This document shows positions 43,536 to 53,938 of a DNA stretch of 64,000 nucleotides, in pieces. The position numbers and the translations under genes were made by a program. The stretch is from Mesosutterella multiformis. Lineage in GTDB: Bacteria > Pseudomonadota > Gammaproteobacteria > Burkholderiales > Burkholderiaceae_F. Within the stretch, counting starts at the first letter, position 1. The number at the start of each line of letters is the position of its first letter. The notes under the pieces were generated by a model. It had not been told where the DNA came from. It worked only from the letters and a program-made list of their open reading frames with translations, and ran no database searches. The stretch lies in the NCBI RefSeq assembly GCF_003402575.1, contig NZ_BGZJ01000001.1, positions 62,001 through 126,000 of the forward strand, written 5' to 3'.

Positions 43536-43556
43536 AACTGAGAGCCAGGCTTGATT

Positions 43557-44444
43557 TTAGACTGCCGCAGGCAGGTCATGCGCCCGGGGCGGCCGTTTCG
43601 CGAGCATCGCGAGGACGCGGCCGATCGTGGAGCGCATCTCCCGGCGGTCGACAATCATATCGATCGCGCCCATCTTAAGAAGGAACTCGGCGCGCTGGAA
43701 GCCTTCAGGAAGCTTCTCGCGGACGGTCTGCTCAATCACGCGCGGACCAGCAAAGCCGATCAGGGCACCCGGCTCCGCGATCACGATATCGCCCACAAAG
43801 GCGAACGACGCGGAAACACCGCCCATCGTTGGATCAGTGAGGACCGAAATGAAGGGAAGACCGGCCTTTGAGAGCTCCGCCACAGCGGCAGATGTCTTCG
43901 CCATCTGCATAAGGGATTCGAGACCCTCCTGCATGCGGGCACCGCCAGAAGACGCGAAGCAGATAAAGGGGCAGTTGTGGTCGATCGAATAGCCGACACC
44001 GCGGACAAAACGCTCTCCGACCACAGACCCCATCGATCCGCCCATGAAACCGAATTCAAATGCGGCGGCGACCACCGGGTAATGCTTCAGCTCACCAGCC
44101 ATCACGACCAGCGCGTCAGTTTCCGTGGTTTTCGCGCGGGCTTCGGCGATACGCTTCGGGTAGGGCTTCGAGTCAACAAACTTGAGAGGGTCTTTCGCGA
44201 GGATTTCGGCTCCGATTTCCTCTTTCGGGCTATCGTAGTCGAGGAACGCCTCAAGACGCGCGCGGGCACCCATTCTCATGTGATAGCCGCACTTCGGGCA
44301 CACCATGAGAGAGGCTTCCAGTTCGTGACTGTAGATTACCTGATCACATTTCGGGCATTTATTCCAGAGGCCTTCAGGAACGCGGCTCTGCGTCGCGTTG
44401 GTTTCTTTCTTGATTTTCGGTCGAAGGCGGTCAATCCAGCTCAT
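43557..44444 (-). CDS. accD: Acetyl-CoA carboxylase carboxyltransferase subunit beta
   Basis: Transfers the carboxyl group from biotin to acetyl-CoA in fatty-acid synthesis together with AccA. The 295-residue protein has the N-terminal zinc finger ([18 protein letters not shown], then VCPKCGY) and the crotonase-type core ([76 protein letters not shown]). GGGAG precedes the ATG. It is flanked on both sides by terminators, so it may be a unit of its own. Confidence 0.97.
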   Translation of the reverse strand: MSWIDRLRPKIKKETNATQSRVPEGLWNKCPKCDQVIYSHELEASLMVCPKCGYHMRMGARARLEAFLDYDSPKEEIGAEILAKDPLKFVDSKPYPKRIAEARAKTTETDALVVMAGELKHYPVVAAAFEFGFMGGSMGSVVGERFVRGVGYSIDHNCPFICFASSGGARMQEGLESLMQMAKTSAAVAELSKAGLPFISVLTDPTMGGVSASFAFVGDIVIAEPGALIGFAGPRVIEQTVREKLPEGFQRAEFLLKMGAIDMIVDRREMRSTIGRVLAMLAKRPPRAHDLPAAV

Positions 44445-44482
44445 CGAAAGCTCCCTTTTGCTTAAGTCACACTAGGGTACAA

Positions 44483-44512
44483 CAAAAAAACCGTGCGGGG
44501 GTACCCGCACGG
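44483..44512 (-). terminator. Terminator of the trp genes
   Basis: A nine-pair perfect stem CCGTGCGGG/CCCGCACGG (44491-44499 with 44504-44512), a four-base loop and seven T on the minus strand. One of the strongest terminators in the window. Confidence 0.92.
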
Positions 44513-44570
44513 ATGGTAATCCGAAACAGTCCGGCGGTATCCGGACCGCTCCGATGTGTCTTAAATCCCG

Positions 44571-45371
44571 CTATGCGGCGTCAAGCGCCGCGCGGATTCC
44601 GGCGAGCCACCGGCCGGCAGCACCCACAGCATCATCCGGGGTCTTATCCATCTCACGGATCAGGGCGGAACCAATGATGACGCCTGAGCAGACGGAAGCG
44701 ATCTCGCGCGCCGTCTCGCCGTTACTGATACCGAACCCCACAGCCACCGGGCACTTCGCGTAACGCTCGATTCTCGCGACGTTTTGTCTCACCGAAGCGA
44801 TATCGAGCCGGTTTCCGGCCCCCGTGGTTCCCTTCAGCGACACGTAGTAGAGGTACCCGGTCGCGAGACGGCAGACCTGTTCAACGCGTTCATCTGAAGA
44901 GGTCGGCGCGAGAAGGAAAATCGGATCCATCCCGGCCTTCTTCACCGCCTCATAAAACTCCGGCACCTCATCAAACGGGTAGTCGACAATCAGGACACCA
45001 TCAACCCCCGCCTCTGCCGCGTCGCGGATAAACGCTTCCTGACCGCGGCACTCCACCGGATTCGCGTATCCCATGAGAACGATCGGCGTGTCACTGTCCG
45101 TCTTCCGGAATTCCTTCACGCAATTGAACACGAAGTCGAGATTCGAGCCGCGGCTGATCGCCCGCTCAGACGCCCGCTGAATCACCGGACCGTCCGCCAT
45201 CGGGTCAGAAAACGGCATGCCGAGCTCAATCGCGCTCGCCCCGGACCGGACGAGTTCATGCAGCAGCGGCACCGTGGATTCAAGCGACGGGTCACCCGCG
45301 CAGATATACGGAATCAGGGCCTTTTTCCCGGCAGCCTGAAGGGACGCAAAACGCTTTTCAAGACGGCTCAT
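44571..45371 (-). CDS. trpA: Tryptophan synthase alpha subunit
   Basis: Cleaves indole-3-glycerol phosphate to indole, which is channelled to TrpB. The 266-residue TIM barrel shows [19 protein letters not shown], the catalytic Glu in [21 protein letters not shown], the catalytic Asp in [14 protein letters not shown], and [12 protein letters not shown]. Its ATG overlaps the trpB stop by four bases. Only trpF, trpB and trpA are here; trpE, trpG, trpD and trpC must lie elsewhere, as is common in betaproteobacteria. Confidence 0.97.
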   Translation of the reverse strand: MSRLEKRFASLQAAGKKALIPYICAGDPSLESTVPLLHELVRSGASAIELGMPFSDPMADGPVIQRASERAISRGSNLDFVFNCVKEFRKTDSDTPIVLMGYANPVECRGQEAFIRDAAEAGVDGVLIVDYPFDEVPEFYEAVKKAGMDPIFLLAPTSSDERVEQVCRLATGYLYYVSLKGTTGAGNRLDIASVRQNVARIERYAKCPVAVGFGISNGETAREIASVCSGVIIGSALIREMDKTPDDAVGAAGRWLAGIRAALDAA

Positions 45372-46573
45372 TTCTCTTCTCCTTCATGCGCCTTAAGGTA
45401 CTTCGTCACGATTCCCAGGTCCTTGTCACCGCGGCCCGAGAGGTTCACGAGGATCTTCTTATCCTTCGGAAGCGTCGGGGCAAGTTTCAGCGCGTAGGCT
45501 AGCGCGTGGCTCGACTCAAGCGCCGGGATGATCCCTTCAATGTGGCAAAGCTTCTGGAAGGCGTCCATCGCTTCGTCATCCGTGATGCCCACGTACTCGG
45601 CGCGGCCGATATCCGCGAGATAGCTGTGCTCAGGACCGACTCCCGGGTAATCAAGCCCCGCGGAGATTGAGTAGGCCGGCGTGATCTGCCCATCCTTATC
45701 CTGAAGCAGATACGTGCGGTTTCCGTGCAGAACGCCCGGCTTCCCGCATTCGATTGACGCGCAGTGCTTCCCGGAAAGGAGCCCTAGCCCCGCCGCCTCA
45801 ACGCCGATCAGCTTCACGTTCGGCCGATCAATGTAGTGATAGAAAGCGCCGATCGCGTTTGAGCCGCCGCCCACCGCGGCAACGATATAGTCCGGATCCC
45901 CGCCCGTCAGTTCAGGGAACTGCGTAAGGCACTCTTCAGACACAATCGCATTGAAGTTACGCACCATCTCAGGGTACGGCGCAGGACCCGCGACCGTGCC
46001 GATGATGTAGAACGTGTCGTCCACATTCGTCACCCAGTCGCGCATCGCCTCATTCAGCGCGTCCTTCAGTGTGCCGCTGCCCGTCGTCACCGGGCGCACC
46101 TCAGCCCCGAGGAGCTTCATGCGGGTGACATTCGGGGCCTGGCGTTCGATATCTTCCGCGCCCATGTAGACACAGCACTTCATGCCGTAACGGGCAGCCA
46201 CCGTCGCGGTCGCGACGCCATGCTGCCCCGCGCCCGTTTCCGCGATCACACGCTTCTTTCCCATGCGGCGGGCGAGCAACGCCTGCCCCATGGTGTTGTT
46301 GATTTTATGGGCACCGGTGTGATTCAGGTCCTCACGCTTCAGATAGATCTGAGCGCCTCCTGTCACCTCCGATAGCCGTCTGCACCAGTAAATCGGGGAA
46401 GGACGGCCGACATAGTGCTTGAGCTCGTCGCGCCACTCCTTGTCGAATTCAGGATCATTACGGTAATGCTCATAGGCATTCTTCAGCTCCGTAAGCGCAT
46501 AGATCAGCGTTTCCGACGCGAAAACGCCGCCATAAGGACCAAAGTGTCCTTTTTTGTCAGGCATGTTGTACAT
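45368..46573 (-). CDS. trpB: Tryptophan synthase beta subunit
   Basis: A PLP enzyme that joins indole and serine. The start is the ATG at 46573 ([20 protein letters not shown]) with AAAGGA upstream; the frame extends to a TTG at 46642 that has no support. 401 residues. Marks are the PLP lysine in [27 protein letters not shown], and the phosphate-binding GGGSNAIG. It belongs to the common TrpB1 type that pairs with TrpA. Confidence 0.97.
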   Translation of the reverse strand: MYNMPDKKGHFGPYGGVFASETLIYALTELKNAYEHYRNDPEFDKEWRDELKHYVGRPSPIYWCRRLSEVTGGAQIYLKREDLNHTGAHKINNTMGQALLARRMGKKRVIAETGAGQHGVATATVAARYGMKCCVYMGAEDIERQAPNVTRMKLLGAEVRPVTTGSGTLKDALNEAMRDWVTNVDDTFYIIGTVAGPAPYPEMVRNFNAIVSEECLTQFPELTGGDPDYIVAAVGGGSNAIGAFYHYIDRPNVKLIGVEAAGLGLLSGKHCASIECGKPGVLHGNRTYLLQDKDGQITPAYSISAGLDYPGVGPEHSYLADIGRAEYVGITDDEAMDAFQKLCHIEGIIPALESSHALAYALKLAPTLPKDKKILVNLSGRGDKDLGIVTKYLKAHEGEEK

Positions 46574-46646
46574 GTGCGATTCCTTTATCGACAAAGAAGC
46601 CGGAGAGGAAATCTCTTCCGGCCGGAGACGCCTCTGCTGCAAGCAC

Positions 46647-47318
46647 TCAGCGAAGCGCTCCTAAAAAATCATGGATTTTCTGTCTGGACTTGATTCCTGG
46701 GGAATCCTCGACGCCGGAACTGACATCCAGCGCCGCGGGGTGAAGGAGCGAATAGGCTGCTGCGGCGTTTTCCGCATTCAGCCCTCCGGCGAGTACAAGA
46801 GGCAGCGTGAGAGACGCGGCTTCAGACCGGGCCAGCTCCCAATCAAAGGCGGTGCCGTTGCCGCCAGGCGCTGCGCCGGAATCTGGCGCAGGGCAGTCGG
46901 CAAGAATAGCCGCCGCATCCGGGTAGCGGGCTTCAGCCCGCAGCAAATCCCCCGGTTTTTCAAAGTGTACTGCTTTCATGTAAGGAAGCCCGAACGCGCG
47001 GCAGAACTCCGGTGTCTCATCACCATGAAACTGCAGAAGCACTTCGGGATGCCGGCGCGTTACCGCGAAAACCTCGTCCGGATCCGGATTCACGAAGAGA
47101 AGAACAGGGGTCACGCGGTCCGGGAGCGTCCGGATCAGGGAGTCGAGCCGGTCGGACGGCACGTAGCGGGAACTTTTACGGAACAGCACGAACCCGGCCG
47201 CGTCGATTGGGAGCGACGCGACACTGCTGATATTTTTTTCATCCGTGAATCCGCACACCTTGACCTGCACCGCGTGCGGTCCGGAGCCGCTGCTCCGGAG
47301 TAAAAACCGGCCCTGCAT
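46647..47318 (-). CDS. trpF: Phosphoribosylanthranilate isomerase
   Basis: Third step of tryptophan synthesis from chorismate. Marks are [12 protein letters not shown] at the first strand, [28 protein letters not shown] and the C-terminal [17 protein letters not shown] and [16 protein letters not shown]. The frame opens at a TTG (47348); the ATG at 47318 has GAGGAA about ten bases upstream and gives 223 residues. About 15 residues precede the first strand, so a GTG further in is also possible. It lies 66 bases after truA and about 73 before trpB. Confidence 0.92.
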   Translation of the reverse strand: MQGRFLLRSSGSGPHAVQVKVCGFTDEKNISSVASLPIDAAGFVLFRKSSRYVPSDRLDSLIRTLPDRVTPVLLFVNPDPDEVFAVTRRHPEVLLQFHGDETPEFCRAFGLPYMKAVHFEKPGDLLRAEARYPDAAAILADCPAPDSGAAPGGNGTAFDWELARSEAASLTLPLVLAGGLNAENAAAAYSLLHPAALDVSSGVEDSPGIKSRQKIHDFLGALR

Positions 47319-47384
47319 CCGAAAAACTTTCCTCGCAAAAGAAAGCAATGTGAAAAAAAGTTTATCAAAAGCGGCAGGATATGA

Positions 47385-48182
47385 TCAGAAAGGTCCCATG
47401 AATGTGGGGGAATAGCGGGGGAGTCCGGCCGCGTCTCCGGCCTCTCCGTAATTCACGCCGACGAGATAAAGCCCGTCAGGCGCGTAGGTTGGAGCGGCGA
47501 GCGCCCGGTTGCGGGCTTCGAGGACATCGGCGAGCCACCCGACCGGTTTCTTGCCGATGCCGACATAAACCAGGCTCCCGACAAGATTCCGCACCATGTG
47601 CTGCAGGAAGGCATTGGCTTCAAAACGGATGCCGATCATGTTCCCGCGGACCGTGAACCGGATAGAGTCAATCCGGCGGACCGGAGATTTCGCCTGGCAC
47701 TCAGCCGCCCGGAAGCTCGTGAAATCGTGCTCTCCCAGAAGGACCGCCGCGGCCTCTTCCATCTTCTCCACATCGCACGGCCTGAAGCACCATCCGGCCC
47801 GTCCGGCAAGAAGCGGCACCCGGACCGGCTCATTCACGATCCAGTACTCATAGGTCCGCCCGATCGCGGAAAAACGGGCTGAAAAATCCTCCGGCACGGG
47901 CTTTGCCCAGCGCACAGCGACAGCGGGTGGAAGGAAACTGTTTGTTCCCCTCACCCAGGCGTTCATCGGGCGTTCAACCGGGGCTTCGATATGCACCACC
48001 TGCCCTGTCGCGTGAACCCCGGTGTCAGTGCGCCCCGCGCAGATTGTAGGAACCGGCTGCCCGATACCCGCGAAGGCTCCAAGCGCCTCTTCAAGCGTCT
48101 GCTGCACGGTCGGCCGGTCAGGCTGCACCTGCCAGCCGCTGAAAGGGGTCCCATCGTACTGAATTCCAAGCGCGATCTTCAT
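47385..48182 (-). CDS. truA: tRNA pseudouridine synthase A
   Basis: Makes pseudouridine at positions 38-40 of the tRNA anticodon stem. The 265-residue protein starts with MKIALGIQYDGTPFSGWQ and holds the catalytic Asp in CAGRTDTGVHATGQV; FRAAECQAKSPVRRI and FLQHMVRNLVGSLVYVG are also typical. GGAG precedes the ATG, which lies just after the stop of the FimV-like gene. The position fimV-truA-trpF is conserved in betaproteobacteria. Confidence 0.96.
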   Translation of the reverse strand: MKIALGIQYDGTPFSGWQVQPDRPTVQQTLEEALGAFAGIGQPVPTICAGRTDTGVHATGQVVHIEAPVERPMNAWVRGTNSFLPPAVAVRWAKPVPEDFSARFSAIGRTYEYWIVNEPVRVPLLAGRAGWCFRPCDVEKMEEAAAVLLGEHDFTSFRAAECQAKSPVRRIDSIRFTVRGNMIGIRFEANAFLQHMVRNLVGSLVYVGIGKKPVGWLADVLEARNRALAAPTYAPDGLYLVGVNYGEAGDAAGLPRYSPTFMGPF

Positions 48183-48186
48183 CCGT

Positions 48187-49002
48187 TCAGACTCCGCGCT
48201 CTTTCTTCACCGCGGGCGGCAGCTCATCGAGGAACTTTTTCGCTTCAGTGCTGAGTTCCGCGACGCCGCCTTTCGCCACATCGGTCGCGAGTTCCCGCGC
48301 CTCATCAACCGCGCCGCGGGACAGGAAGTCCCGCGCGAGCTTCAGCTGCGAAGCCAGCATCTCGCGATAGGCGGTCTTGGGATCCAGGGGATCCTCTTTC
48401 TTCTCAGGCTTCGGAAGTTCCGGCCTTGCGGGCGGCAGGGATTCGTCAGCCGACCGAAGTCCTCCTCGGATCGCGGCAATGCTTTTCGCCGCGTTATCCG
48501 CCGCTTCATGAATCCCTGAGCTGCCGGTCGACGCTTCCTTTTCAGCTGCCATCACGGCGTCCACCGTATCTGTCACGGCTTTCAGCCCGGCCTCTTCCGT
48601 CTTCACCGCCGAGTCCCGGGTTCCGAAAGGCACCACCGTCACCGGGTTCCAGAGTTCTTCCTGAGCGTTCCGGATTTCCTCAAGCTTCTTATTGCGGCGG
48701 CCGCGTCTCATAAACCAAAGGAGCGCGAGCATCAGAATGGCCGCTCCGAGGGCTGCGTATGAGGCCCAGGACGAGTCCTCTTCCTGATCGGCCGGGACCG
48801 GAACATGGGGCACTGCGGGAATTTCCTGAGTCACGTCAGAGGCCGGAGCGGGAGTCGCGCTCTGCTCAGCGCTTTCCGGCGCTGTAATCGACGGCATCGG
48901 GGCCGACGCTGACGGTCCGGGCGTGTCGCCCAGAGCGGGAAGCGAAGCTGCAGCGATCGCTGCGGCCAAGGCCGAAGCGAATAATCGTTTCAGAACCGGC
49001 AT
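48187..49002 (-). CDS. Reduced FimV-like inner-membrane protein
   Basis: By position (asd-fimV-truA) and shape this is the FimV homologue, but strongly shortened: 271 residues against about 900 or more. It has a signal peptide (ending SLPALG), a Pro, Ser and Ala-rich periplasmic stretch of about 55 residues, one membrane helix (AALGAAILMLALLWFMRRGRR) and a cytoplasmic acidic linker. A C-terminal helical element (LASQLKLARDFLSRGAVDEA then RELATDVAKGG) matches the FimV C-terminal domain. The LysM domain that binds peptidoglycan and the TPR repeats are missing. FimV localises polar machinery and activates adenylate cyclase in Pseudomonas; a role here can only be guessed. It runs directly into truA. 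Confidence 0.75.
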   Translation of the reverse strand: MPVLKRLFASALAAAIAAASLPALGDTPGPSASAPMPSITAPESAEQSATPAPASDVTQEIPAVPHVPVPADQEEDSSWASYAALGAAILMLALLWFMRRGRRNKKLEEIRNAQEELWNPVTVVPFGTRDSAVKTEEAGLKAVTDTVDAVMAAEKEASTGSSGIHEAADNAAKSIAAIRGGLRSADESLPPARPELPKPEKKEDPLDPKTAYREMLASQLKLARDFLSRGAVDEARELATDVAKGGVAELSTEAKKFLDELPPAVKKERGV

Positions 49003-49157
49003 TTGATCAAAAATCCTTTATTTCTTCGCCTGACAAACCGCGGTCTGCTGACCGTGCTCCGCAGGCATCTGTCCCGCCTAATTCTAAAGAAACCGGCCCC
49101 CGGACGTATAGCAGTATGAAATCCGCGGTGTCCGAACAGATTTTCTCCGGATAAGCG

Positions 49158-49194
49158 AAGAGCTCCGGGAGTGACGCTCCAGGAGCTCTTTTCT
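49158..49194 (-). terminator. Hairpin in the asd-fimV gap
   Basis: AAGAGCTCC (49158-49166) and GGAGCTCTT (49182-49190) form a nine-pair stem with inner pairs. It is the distal of two hairpins after asd. The T run is better for plus-strand reading; on the minus strand it is followed by CGCTTATC. Confidence 0.5.
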
Positions 49195-49206
49195 GAACTT
49201 CAGAGA

Positions 49207-49235
49207 CATCCGGAAGCGGGGGGGCGCTCCGGATG
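49207..49235 (-). terminator. Hairpin immediately after asd
   Basis: CATCCGGA (49207-49214) and TCCGGATG (49228-49235) form a perfect eight-pair stem with a GC-rich 13-base loop, 12 bases after the asd stop. No T run follows, so this is a weak terminator or a messenger-stabilising structure. Confidence 0.45.
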
Positions 49236-49246
49236 CCTTTAACAGC

Positions 49247-50383
49247 TCAGGCCGCCTTCTTGAAGTCAACCAGAATGCGGAACATACGGCGAAGCGGTTC
49301 AGCGGCGCCCCAGAGGAGCTGATCACCCACCGTAAAGGCGGAAATATATTCCGGCCCCATCGCGAGCTTTCTGATACGGCCGATCGGCACGGAAAGCGTA
49401 CCGGCGACGGTGGACGGCGCGAGTTCGCGGATCGAGACCTCGCGTTCGTTCGGGATCACCTTCACCCAGGGATTCGCGGCGGCGAGCTTCGCTTCGATCT
49501 CTTCAACCGACAGGTCCTTCTTCAGCTTCACGGTGAGAGCCTGGCTGTGGCAGCGCATCGAGCTGATACGGACACAGAGACCTTCAACAATGAGGGAGCC
49601 GGGCTGCGGCTGGGCCGGACGGCCGAGAATTTTATTCGCTTCAGCGCCGCCCTTCCATTCTTCGCGGGACATGCCGTTTCCGAGATCCTTATCGATCCAG
49701 GAGAGGACAGAGCCGGCAAGCGGAGCGCCGAATGCGGCGGTCGGGAATTCAGGAGAGCGGAACTGCTCGGAAACGCGGCGGTCGATCTCAAGGATGGAGC
49801 TCTTCGGGTCAGCAAGCAGATCCTTCACGGAGCCGTAGAGGCTTCCCATCTGAAGGAGAAGCTCACGCATGTTCTTCGCGCCGGCGCCGGAGGCTGCCTG
49901 GTAAGTCATGCTGCTCACCCACTCAACGAGATCCTCGCGGATCAGACCGTCCATCGCCATCAGCATGAGGGAGACGGTGCAGTTGCCGCCGATAAAGTCG
50001 ACACCGCCGTTCTTCAGGGACTCGCGGATCACCGCGTCATTCACCGGATCGAGAACGATCACGGCGTTAGGCTCCATACGGAGGGCGCTCGCGGCGTCAA
50101 TCCAGTAGCCCTTCCAGCCGGCAGCGCGCAGCTGCGGATGGATCGCCTTCGTATAGTCACCGCCCTGGCACGTGAGGATCACGTCGCAGCGTGCGAGATC
50201 ATCGATCTTATTCGCGTCGAGCAGCACCGGCTCCCCATTCGGAAGCGCAGGGGCCGCGCCGCCGGGGTTCGAGGTCGAATAGAAAATCACCTTGTCCGCG
50301 AACGCGAAATCGTTTTCCTCACGCATTCGGTTCGTCAGCACGGAACCGACCATGCCGCGCCAGCCCACCATACCTAGGATCAT
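49247..50383 (-). CDS. asd: Aspartate-semialdehyde dehydrogenase
   Basis: Reduces aspartyl phosphate in lysine, threonine and methionine synthesis; lysine precursors also feed peptidoglycan. The 378-residue protein is of the proteobacterial type: start [20 protein letters not shown], catalytic Cys in [15 protein letters not shown], and the second active-site stretch [19 protein letters not shown] with the His. GGGAG precedes the ATG. It follows leuB after a 185-base gap holding two hairpins. Confidence 0.97.
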   Translation of the reverse strand: MILGMVGWRGMVGSVLTNRMREENDFAFADKVIFYSTSNPGGAAPALPNGEPVLLDANKIDDLARCDVILTCQGGDYTKAIHPQLRAAGWKGYWIDAASALRMEPNAVIVLDPVNDAVIRESLKNGGVDFIGGNCTVSLMLMAMDGLIREDLVEWVSSMTYQAASGAGAKNMRELLLQMGSLYGSVKDLLADPKSSILEIDRRVSEQFRSPEFPTAAFGAPLAGSVLSWIDKDLGNGMSREEWKGGAEANKILGRPAQPQPGSLIVEGLCVRISSMRCHSQALTVKLKKDLSVEEIEAKLAAANPWVKVIPNEREVSIRELAPSTVAGTLSVPIGRIRKLAMGPEYISAFTVGDQLLWGAAEPLRRMFRILVDFKKAA

Positions 50384-50460
50384 GTTGTTTCTCCCAAATT
50401 CCGCCCTGCGGAGCCGCCCGCAAGGGGGCAGGCCAGGCTCCGGGACACTTTGAATTATTT

Positions 50461-50496
50461 GAAAAGCCTGAGATTCCGATTAAAGAAAATCAGGCT
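50461..50496 (-). terminator. Probable terminator between leuB and asd
   Basis: AGCCTGA (50465-50471) and TCAGGCT (50490-50496) pair on the minus strand, with TTTTC following. Confidence 0.55.
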
Positions 50497-50511
50497 CGCT
50501 TATACAGCTTA

Positions 50512-50539
50512 CCCCCTGAAGGGCTGTCCTTGCAGGGGG
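50512..50539 (-). other. Strong GC hairpin after leuB
   Basis: CCCCCTG and CAGGGGG (outer, seven pairs) with AAGG/CCTT inside form a long stem at 50512-50539, about 30 bases after the leuB stop. No T run is attached; it lies just before the probable terminator. Confidence 0.5.
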
Positions 50540-50568
50540 AGTCGGGTTAGCGAGAAGTAATGCGGATA

Positions 50569-51645
50569 TCAGCGAAGCGCGGCGCGGATCGCATCCCCCA
50601 TCCCGGAGCAGGAAACCTTCTCGCATCCTTCGCTCCAGATGTCACCGGTGCGGATACCGTCAGAAAGCACCTTGCGGATCGCGGCCTCAATCCGGTCAGC
50701 CTGCTCATCCATGTGGAAGGCATAGCGGATCATCATGGCGGCGGATTCCACAGTGGCGATCGGGTTCGCGATATTCTTCCCGGCAATATCCGGGGCCGAC
50801 CCGTGAGAGGGCTCAAAAAGCCCGGTGCCCTTCTCGTTCAGAGACGCGGAGGCGAGCATACCGATGGACCCCGTAAGCATCGCGGCTTCGTCAGAGAGGA
50901 TGTCGCCGAAGAGGTTTCCGGTGAGCACCACGTCAAGCTCAGTCGGCGCGCGGACGAGCTGCATCGCGGCGTTATCGACGTAGAGGTAATCAAGCTTCAC
51001 CTCAGGGTACTGCTTCGAGACTTCCGTCACCACTTCGCGCCAGAGCTGAGAAGTCTCAAGCACGTTGCTCTTATCCACGCAGGTCAGGTGCTTACGGCGC
51101 TGCATGGCGGTGCGGAAACCGACGTGCGCGATCCGCTCCACTTCGGGGCGGGAGTAACGCATCGTGTCGAAACCTTCCTCAGCGCCCTTGAAGGGGCCGT
51201 CCGGCGCCTCACGGCGGCCGCGCGGCGTACCGAAGTAAACGTCACCGGTGAGTTCACGGACAATCACAAGATCAAGACCCGACACCACTTCCGGGCGAAG
51301 CGTCGACGCGGACACGAGTTCCGGGTAGCAGACCGCGGGACGCAGGTTCGCGAAGAGGTTGAGGTTCTTTCGGAGACCGAGAATCGCCTGCTCGGGGCGG
51401 AGCGCGCGCGGCAGCGTGTCGTACTTGAAGTCACCCACGGCGCCGAAGAGCACCGCGTCCGCTTCCTTCGCGAGCGCCAGAGTCTCAGGCGGCAGCGGAT
51501 GCCCGTGATTCGCGTAGGCGACACCGCCCACATCCGCGTACTCGTACTCAAAATCCTCGCCCAGCGCTTTCAGCACCTTCACCGCCTGCTCAACAATCTC
51601 GGTACCGATGCCGTCACCCGGGAGTACTGCAATTTTCTTTGTCAT
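50569..51645 (-). CDS. leuB: 3-isopropylmalate dehydrogenase
   Basis: Oxidises and decarboxylates 3-isopropylmalate with NAD in leucine synthesis. The 358-residue protein shows [16 protein letters not shown] at the start, [11 protein letters not shown], the Lys in [52 protein letters not shown] and [26 protein letters not shown] precedes the ATG, and the gene follows leuD by about 50 bases. Confidence 0.97.
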   Translation of the reverse strand: MTKKIAVLPGDGIGTEIVEQAVKVLKALGEDFEYEYADVGGVAYANHGHPLPPETLALAKEADAVLFGAVGDFKYDTLPRALRPEQAILGLRKNLNLFANLRPAVCYPELVSASTLRPEVVSGLDLVIVRELTGDVYFGTPRGRREAPDGPFKGAEEGFDTMRYSRPEVERIAHVGFRTAMQRRKHLTCVDKSNVLETSQLWREVVTEVSKQYPEVKLDYLYVDNAAMQLVRAPTELDVVLTGNLFGDILSDEAAMLTGSIGMLASASLNEKGTGLFEPSHGSAPDIAGKNIANPIATVESAAMMIRYAFHMDEQADRIEAAIRKVLSDGIRTGDIWSEGCEKVSCSGMGDAIRAALR

Positions 51646-51695
51646 AACGTGCTTCTCAATTTTTCTTTAAAAGGTTTACAGAAACGGCCGCCGCC

Positions 51696-52358
51696 TTACT
51701 CCGCGCCGCCGGGGAATGTCTTCACAAGCCAGGGCTTCTCAGCGAGACGCTTCGCTTCGAACTCTCGGATCGCCTCAACGTTTGAGGAAAGGGTGATGCC
51801 CACATCATCGAGCCCCTTCATGATCGCCTGACGGCGGAATTCGTTGAATTCAAAAGGCGTCTCACGGCCATCGGGCTCAATCACCACCTTCTTCTCAAGA
51901 TCCACCGTGAGCTTATAGCCCTCGGTTCCTTCCGCGCCGGCAAAAAGCCGGTCAATCGTCGCTTCATCGAGCGTCACGAGCACGAGCCCGTTTTTCAGGG
52001 AGTTGCTGTAGAAGATATCCGCAAACGACGGCGCGATGACCGCCTTGAAACCGTACTGAATCAGGGCCCAGGGAGCATGCTCACGGGACGAGCCGCAGCC
52101 GAAATTCTTCCTCGCGAGAAGAATCGTTGAATCCCGGTACTGGGGCTTATTCAGCACAAAGTCCGGATTCAGGGGGCGCTTCGAGCAATCCATGCCGGGC
52201 TCACCCTTATCGAGGTAGCGCCAGCCATCGAAGAGGTTCGGACCGTACCCGGTTTTATAAATCGACTTCAGGAACTGCTTCGGAATAATGGCATCCGTGT
52301 CGACGTTTGAGCGGTCGAGCGGGCAGACGATTCCGGTATGACGTACGAATTTTTCCAT
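51696..52358 (-). CDS. leuD: 3-isopropylmalate dehydratase small subunit
   Basis: Small subunit (swivelling domain) of isopropylmalate isomerase. The 220-residue protein shows [19 protein letters not shown], the family loop [31 protein letters not shown], and [23 protein letters not shown] precedes the ATG. It follows leuC by 22 bases and must pair with it. Confidence 0.97.
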   Translation of the reverse strand: MEKFVRHTGIVCPLDRSNVDTDAIIPKQFLKSIYKTGYGPNLFDGWRYLDKGEPGMDCSKRPLNPDFVLNKPQYRDSTILLARKNFGCGSSREHAPWALIQYGFKAVIAPSFADIFYSNSLKNGLVLVTLDEATIDRLFAGAEGTEGYKLTVDLEKKVVIEPDGRETPFEFNEFRRQAIMKGLDDVGITLSSNVEAIREFEAKRLAEKPWLVKTFPGGAE

Positions 52359-52380
52359 GATTTTTCCTTTCCGCTCCCGA

Positions 52381-53808
52381 TTACTTGAGATAGTCGCGAA
52401 TATCGACGAAGTGACCCGCCATTGCGGCTGCGGCCGCCATCGCGGGGCTCATCAGATGCGTGCGGCTGCCCTTGCCCTGACGGCCTTCGAAGTTGCGGTT
52501 TGAGGTCGACGCGCAGCGGTCGCCCGGATTCAGCTTATCGGCGTTCATCGCGAGGCACATCGAGCAGCCAGGCTCCCGCCACTCCCAGCCGGCGTCGCGG
52601 AACACCTGATCAATCCCTTCAGCTTCACACGCGGCCTTCACGAGGCCGGATCCCGGCACCGCCAGCGCCTGCTTCATCGTGGGGGACACCTTCCCGCCCA
52701 TGCGGCGGATGATGTCAGCTGCGGCCCGGAAGTCTTCGAGACGCCCATTCGTGCAGGAGCCAATGAACGCGTGATCCGGACGGATCTCCTTAATCGGAGT
52801 ACCGGGTTCAAGACCGATATAGGCAAGAGCCCGTTCCCAGCCTTCGCGCCGCACGGGGTCCGGCATATCCTTCGGATCCGGCACAACGCCCGTGATCGGA
52901 GCCACCATTTCAGGAGACGTTCCCCAGGTCACCATCGGCTCAATCTCTTCCGCCTTCATGTCGACCACGATATCGAAATGCGCGCCTTCGTCAGAATGCA
53001 GCGTGTTCCAGTAGGCAACCGCCTTGTCCCAGAGCTCGCCCTCGGGCGCGAGCGGACGGTTCTTGATGTACTCAAGCGTTTTCTCATCCACCGCGACAAG
53101 ACCCGAGCGGGCACCGGCCTCAATCGCCATGTTGCAGAGCGTCATGCGGCCTTCCATTGAGAGGCCGCGGATCGCGGAACCCGCGAATTCAATCGTGCAG
53201 CCCGTGCCGCCCGCCGTACCGACGCGGCCGATAAAGGCAAGCGCGATGTCCTTCCCGGTGATGCCGGGCTGAAGCTTTCCTTCAACCCGCACCAGCATGT
53301 TCTTATTCTTCTTCGTGAGAAGCGACTGCGTGGCAAGCACGTGCTCAACTTCCGATGTTCCGATCCCCATCGCGAGCGTACCGAGAGCGCCGTGCGTGGA
53401 CGTGTGGCTGTCACCGCAGACAATCGTCATGCCCGGGAGCGTCGCGCCCTCTTCCGGTCCGATCACGTGAATAATGCCCTGGCGGCGGGAAAGGAACGGG
53501 AAGAAAGCCGCCGGAGGATTCTTTTTCAGGTTATCGATCAAGGTCGTCACCTGAAGCTTTGAAATCGGATCCTCAATGCCGTCAAGCCCCTTATCCCAGC
53601 CGGTGGTCGGCGTGTTGTGGTCCGTTGTCGCCACGACAGAAGTCATGCGCCAGGGCTTGCGATGCATTTCGGCAAGGCCTTCAAACGCCTGGGGCGACGT
53701 CACTTCGTGCACGAGATGGCGGTCAATATAGAGAAGCGTGGTTCCATCAGGCTGTGACTTGATGACATGCTCGTCCCAGAGCTTGTCGTAGAGGGTCTTT
53801 GCTGTCAT
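52381..53808 (-). CDS. leuC: 3-isopropylmalate dehydratase large subunit
   Basis: Aconitase-family iron-sulfur enzyme of leucine synthesis. The 475-residue protein shows [40 protein letters not shown], and the three cluster cysteines in [13 protein letters not shown] and [13 protein letters not shown]. Also [12 protein letters not shown] near the end. AAGGA precedes its ATG. leuA, which makes the substrate, is not beside leuC, leuD and leuB. The gap to aroC upstream has two overlapping GC hairpins but no leucine-rich leader peptide. Confidence 0.97.
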   Translation of the reverse strand: MTAKTLYDKLWDEHVIKSQPDGTTLLYIDRHLVHEVTSPQAFEGLAEMHRKPWRMTSVVATTDHNTPTTGWDKGLDGIEDPISKLQVTTLIDNLKKNPPAAFFPFLSRRQGIIHVIGPEEGATLPGMTIVCGDSHTSTHGALGTLAMGIGTSEVEHVLATQSLLTKKNKNMLVRVEGKLQPGITGKDIALAFIGRVGTAGGTGCTIEFAGSAIRGLSMEGRMTLCNMAIEAGARSGLVAVDEKTLEYIKNRPLAPEGELWDKAVAYWNTLHSDEGAHFDIVVDMKAEEIEPMVTWGTSPEMVAPITGVVPDPKDMPDPVRREGWERALAYIGLEPGTPIKEIRPDHAFIGSCTNGRLEDFRAAADIIRRMGGKVSPTMKQALAVPGSGLVKAACEAEGIDQVFRDAGWEWREPGCSMCLAMNADKLNPGDRCASTSNRNFEGRQGKGSRTHLMSPAMAAAAAMAGHFVDIRDYLK

Positions 53809-53938
53809 AGCAGTGATTCCTTCGTAAAGAAATAGGTATTGCGATGTGGCGATCCCCGGCCTGCGGCCGATTCTTTTTGTGGCTCTCGCCGGGGTACCGA
53901 TGTTTCTCTCAGCGGCCGTTGCGGCCGCCTGCTCCGGT
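53809..53938 (-). other. aroC-leuC gap with alternative hairpins
   Basis: On the minus strand GCGGCCG/CGGCCGC (53912-53928) comes first. Then CCCCGGC can pair with GCCGGGG over a 27-base loop, or the inner CGGCC with GGCCG, which exclude each other. No leucine codons occur in a leader frame, so classical attenuation is unlikely. Confidence 0.35.

Noticed and set aside
50384-50568. Lysine riboswitch upstream of asd
   Set aside because: The length would allow it, but the conserved core sequence of that riboswitch is not seen; the hairpins are explained better as leuB 3' structures.
50560-51831. Plus-strand open frame of 423 codons opposite leuB
   Set aside because: Antisense shadow of leuB, which has all family signatures.
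53809-53938. Leucine attenuator upstream of leuC
   Set aside because: There is no short frame with leucine codons and no T-tailed terminator in the gap.
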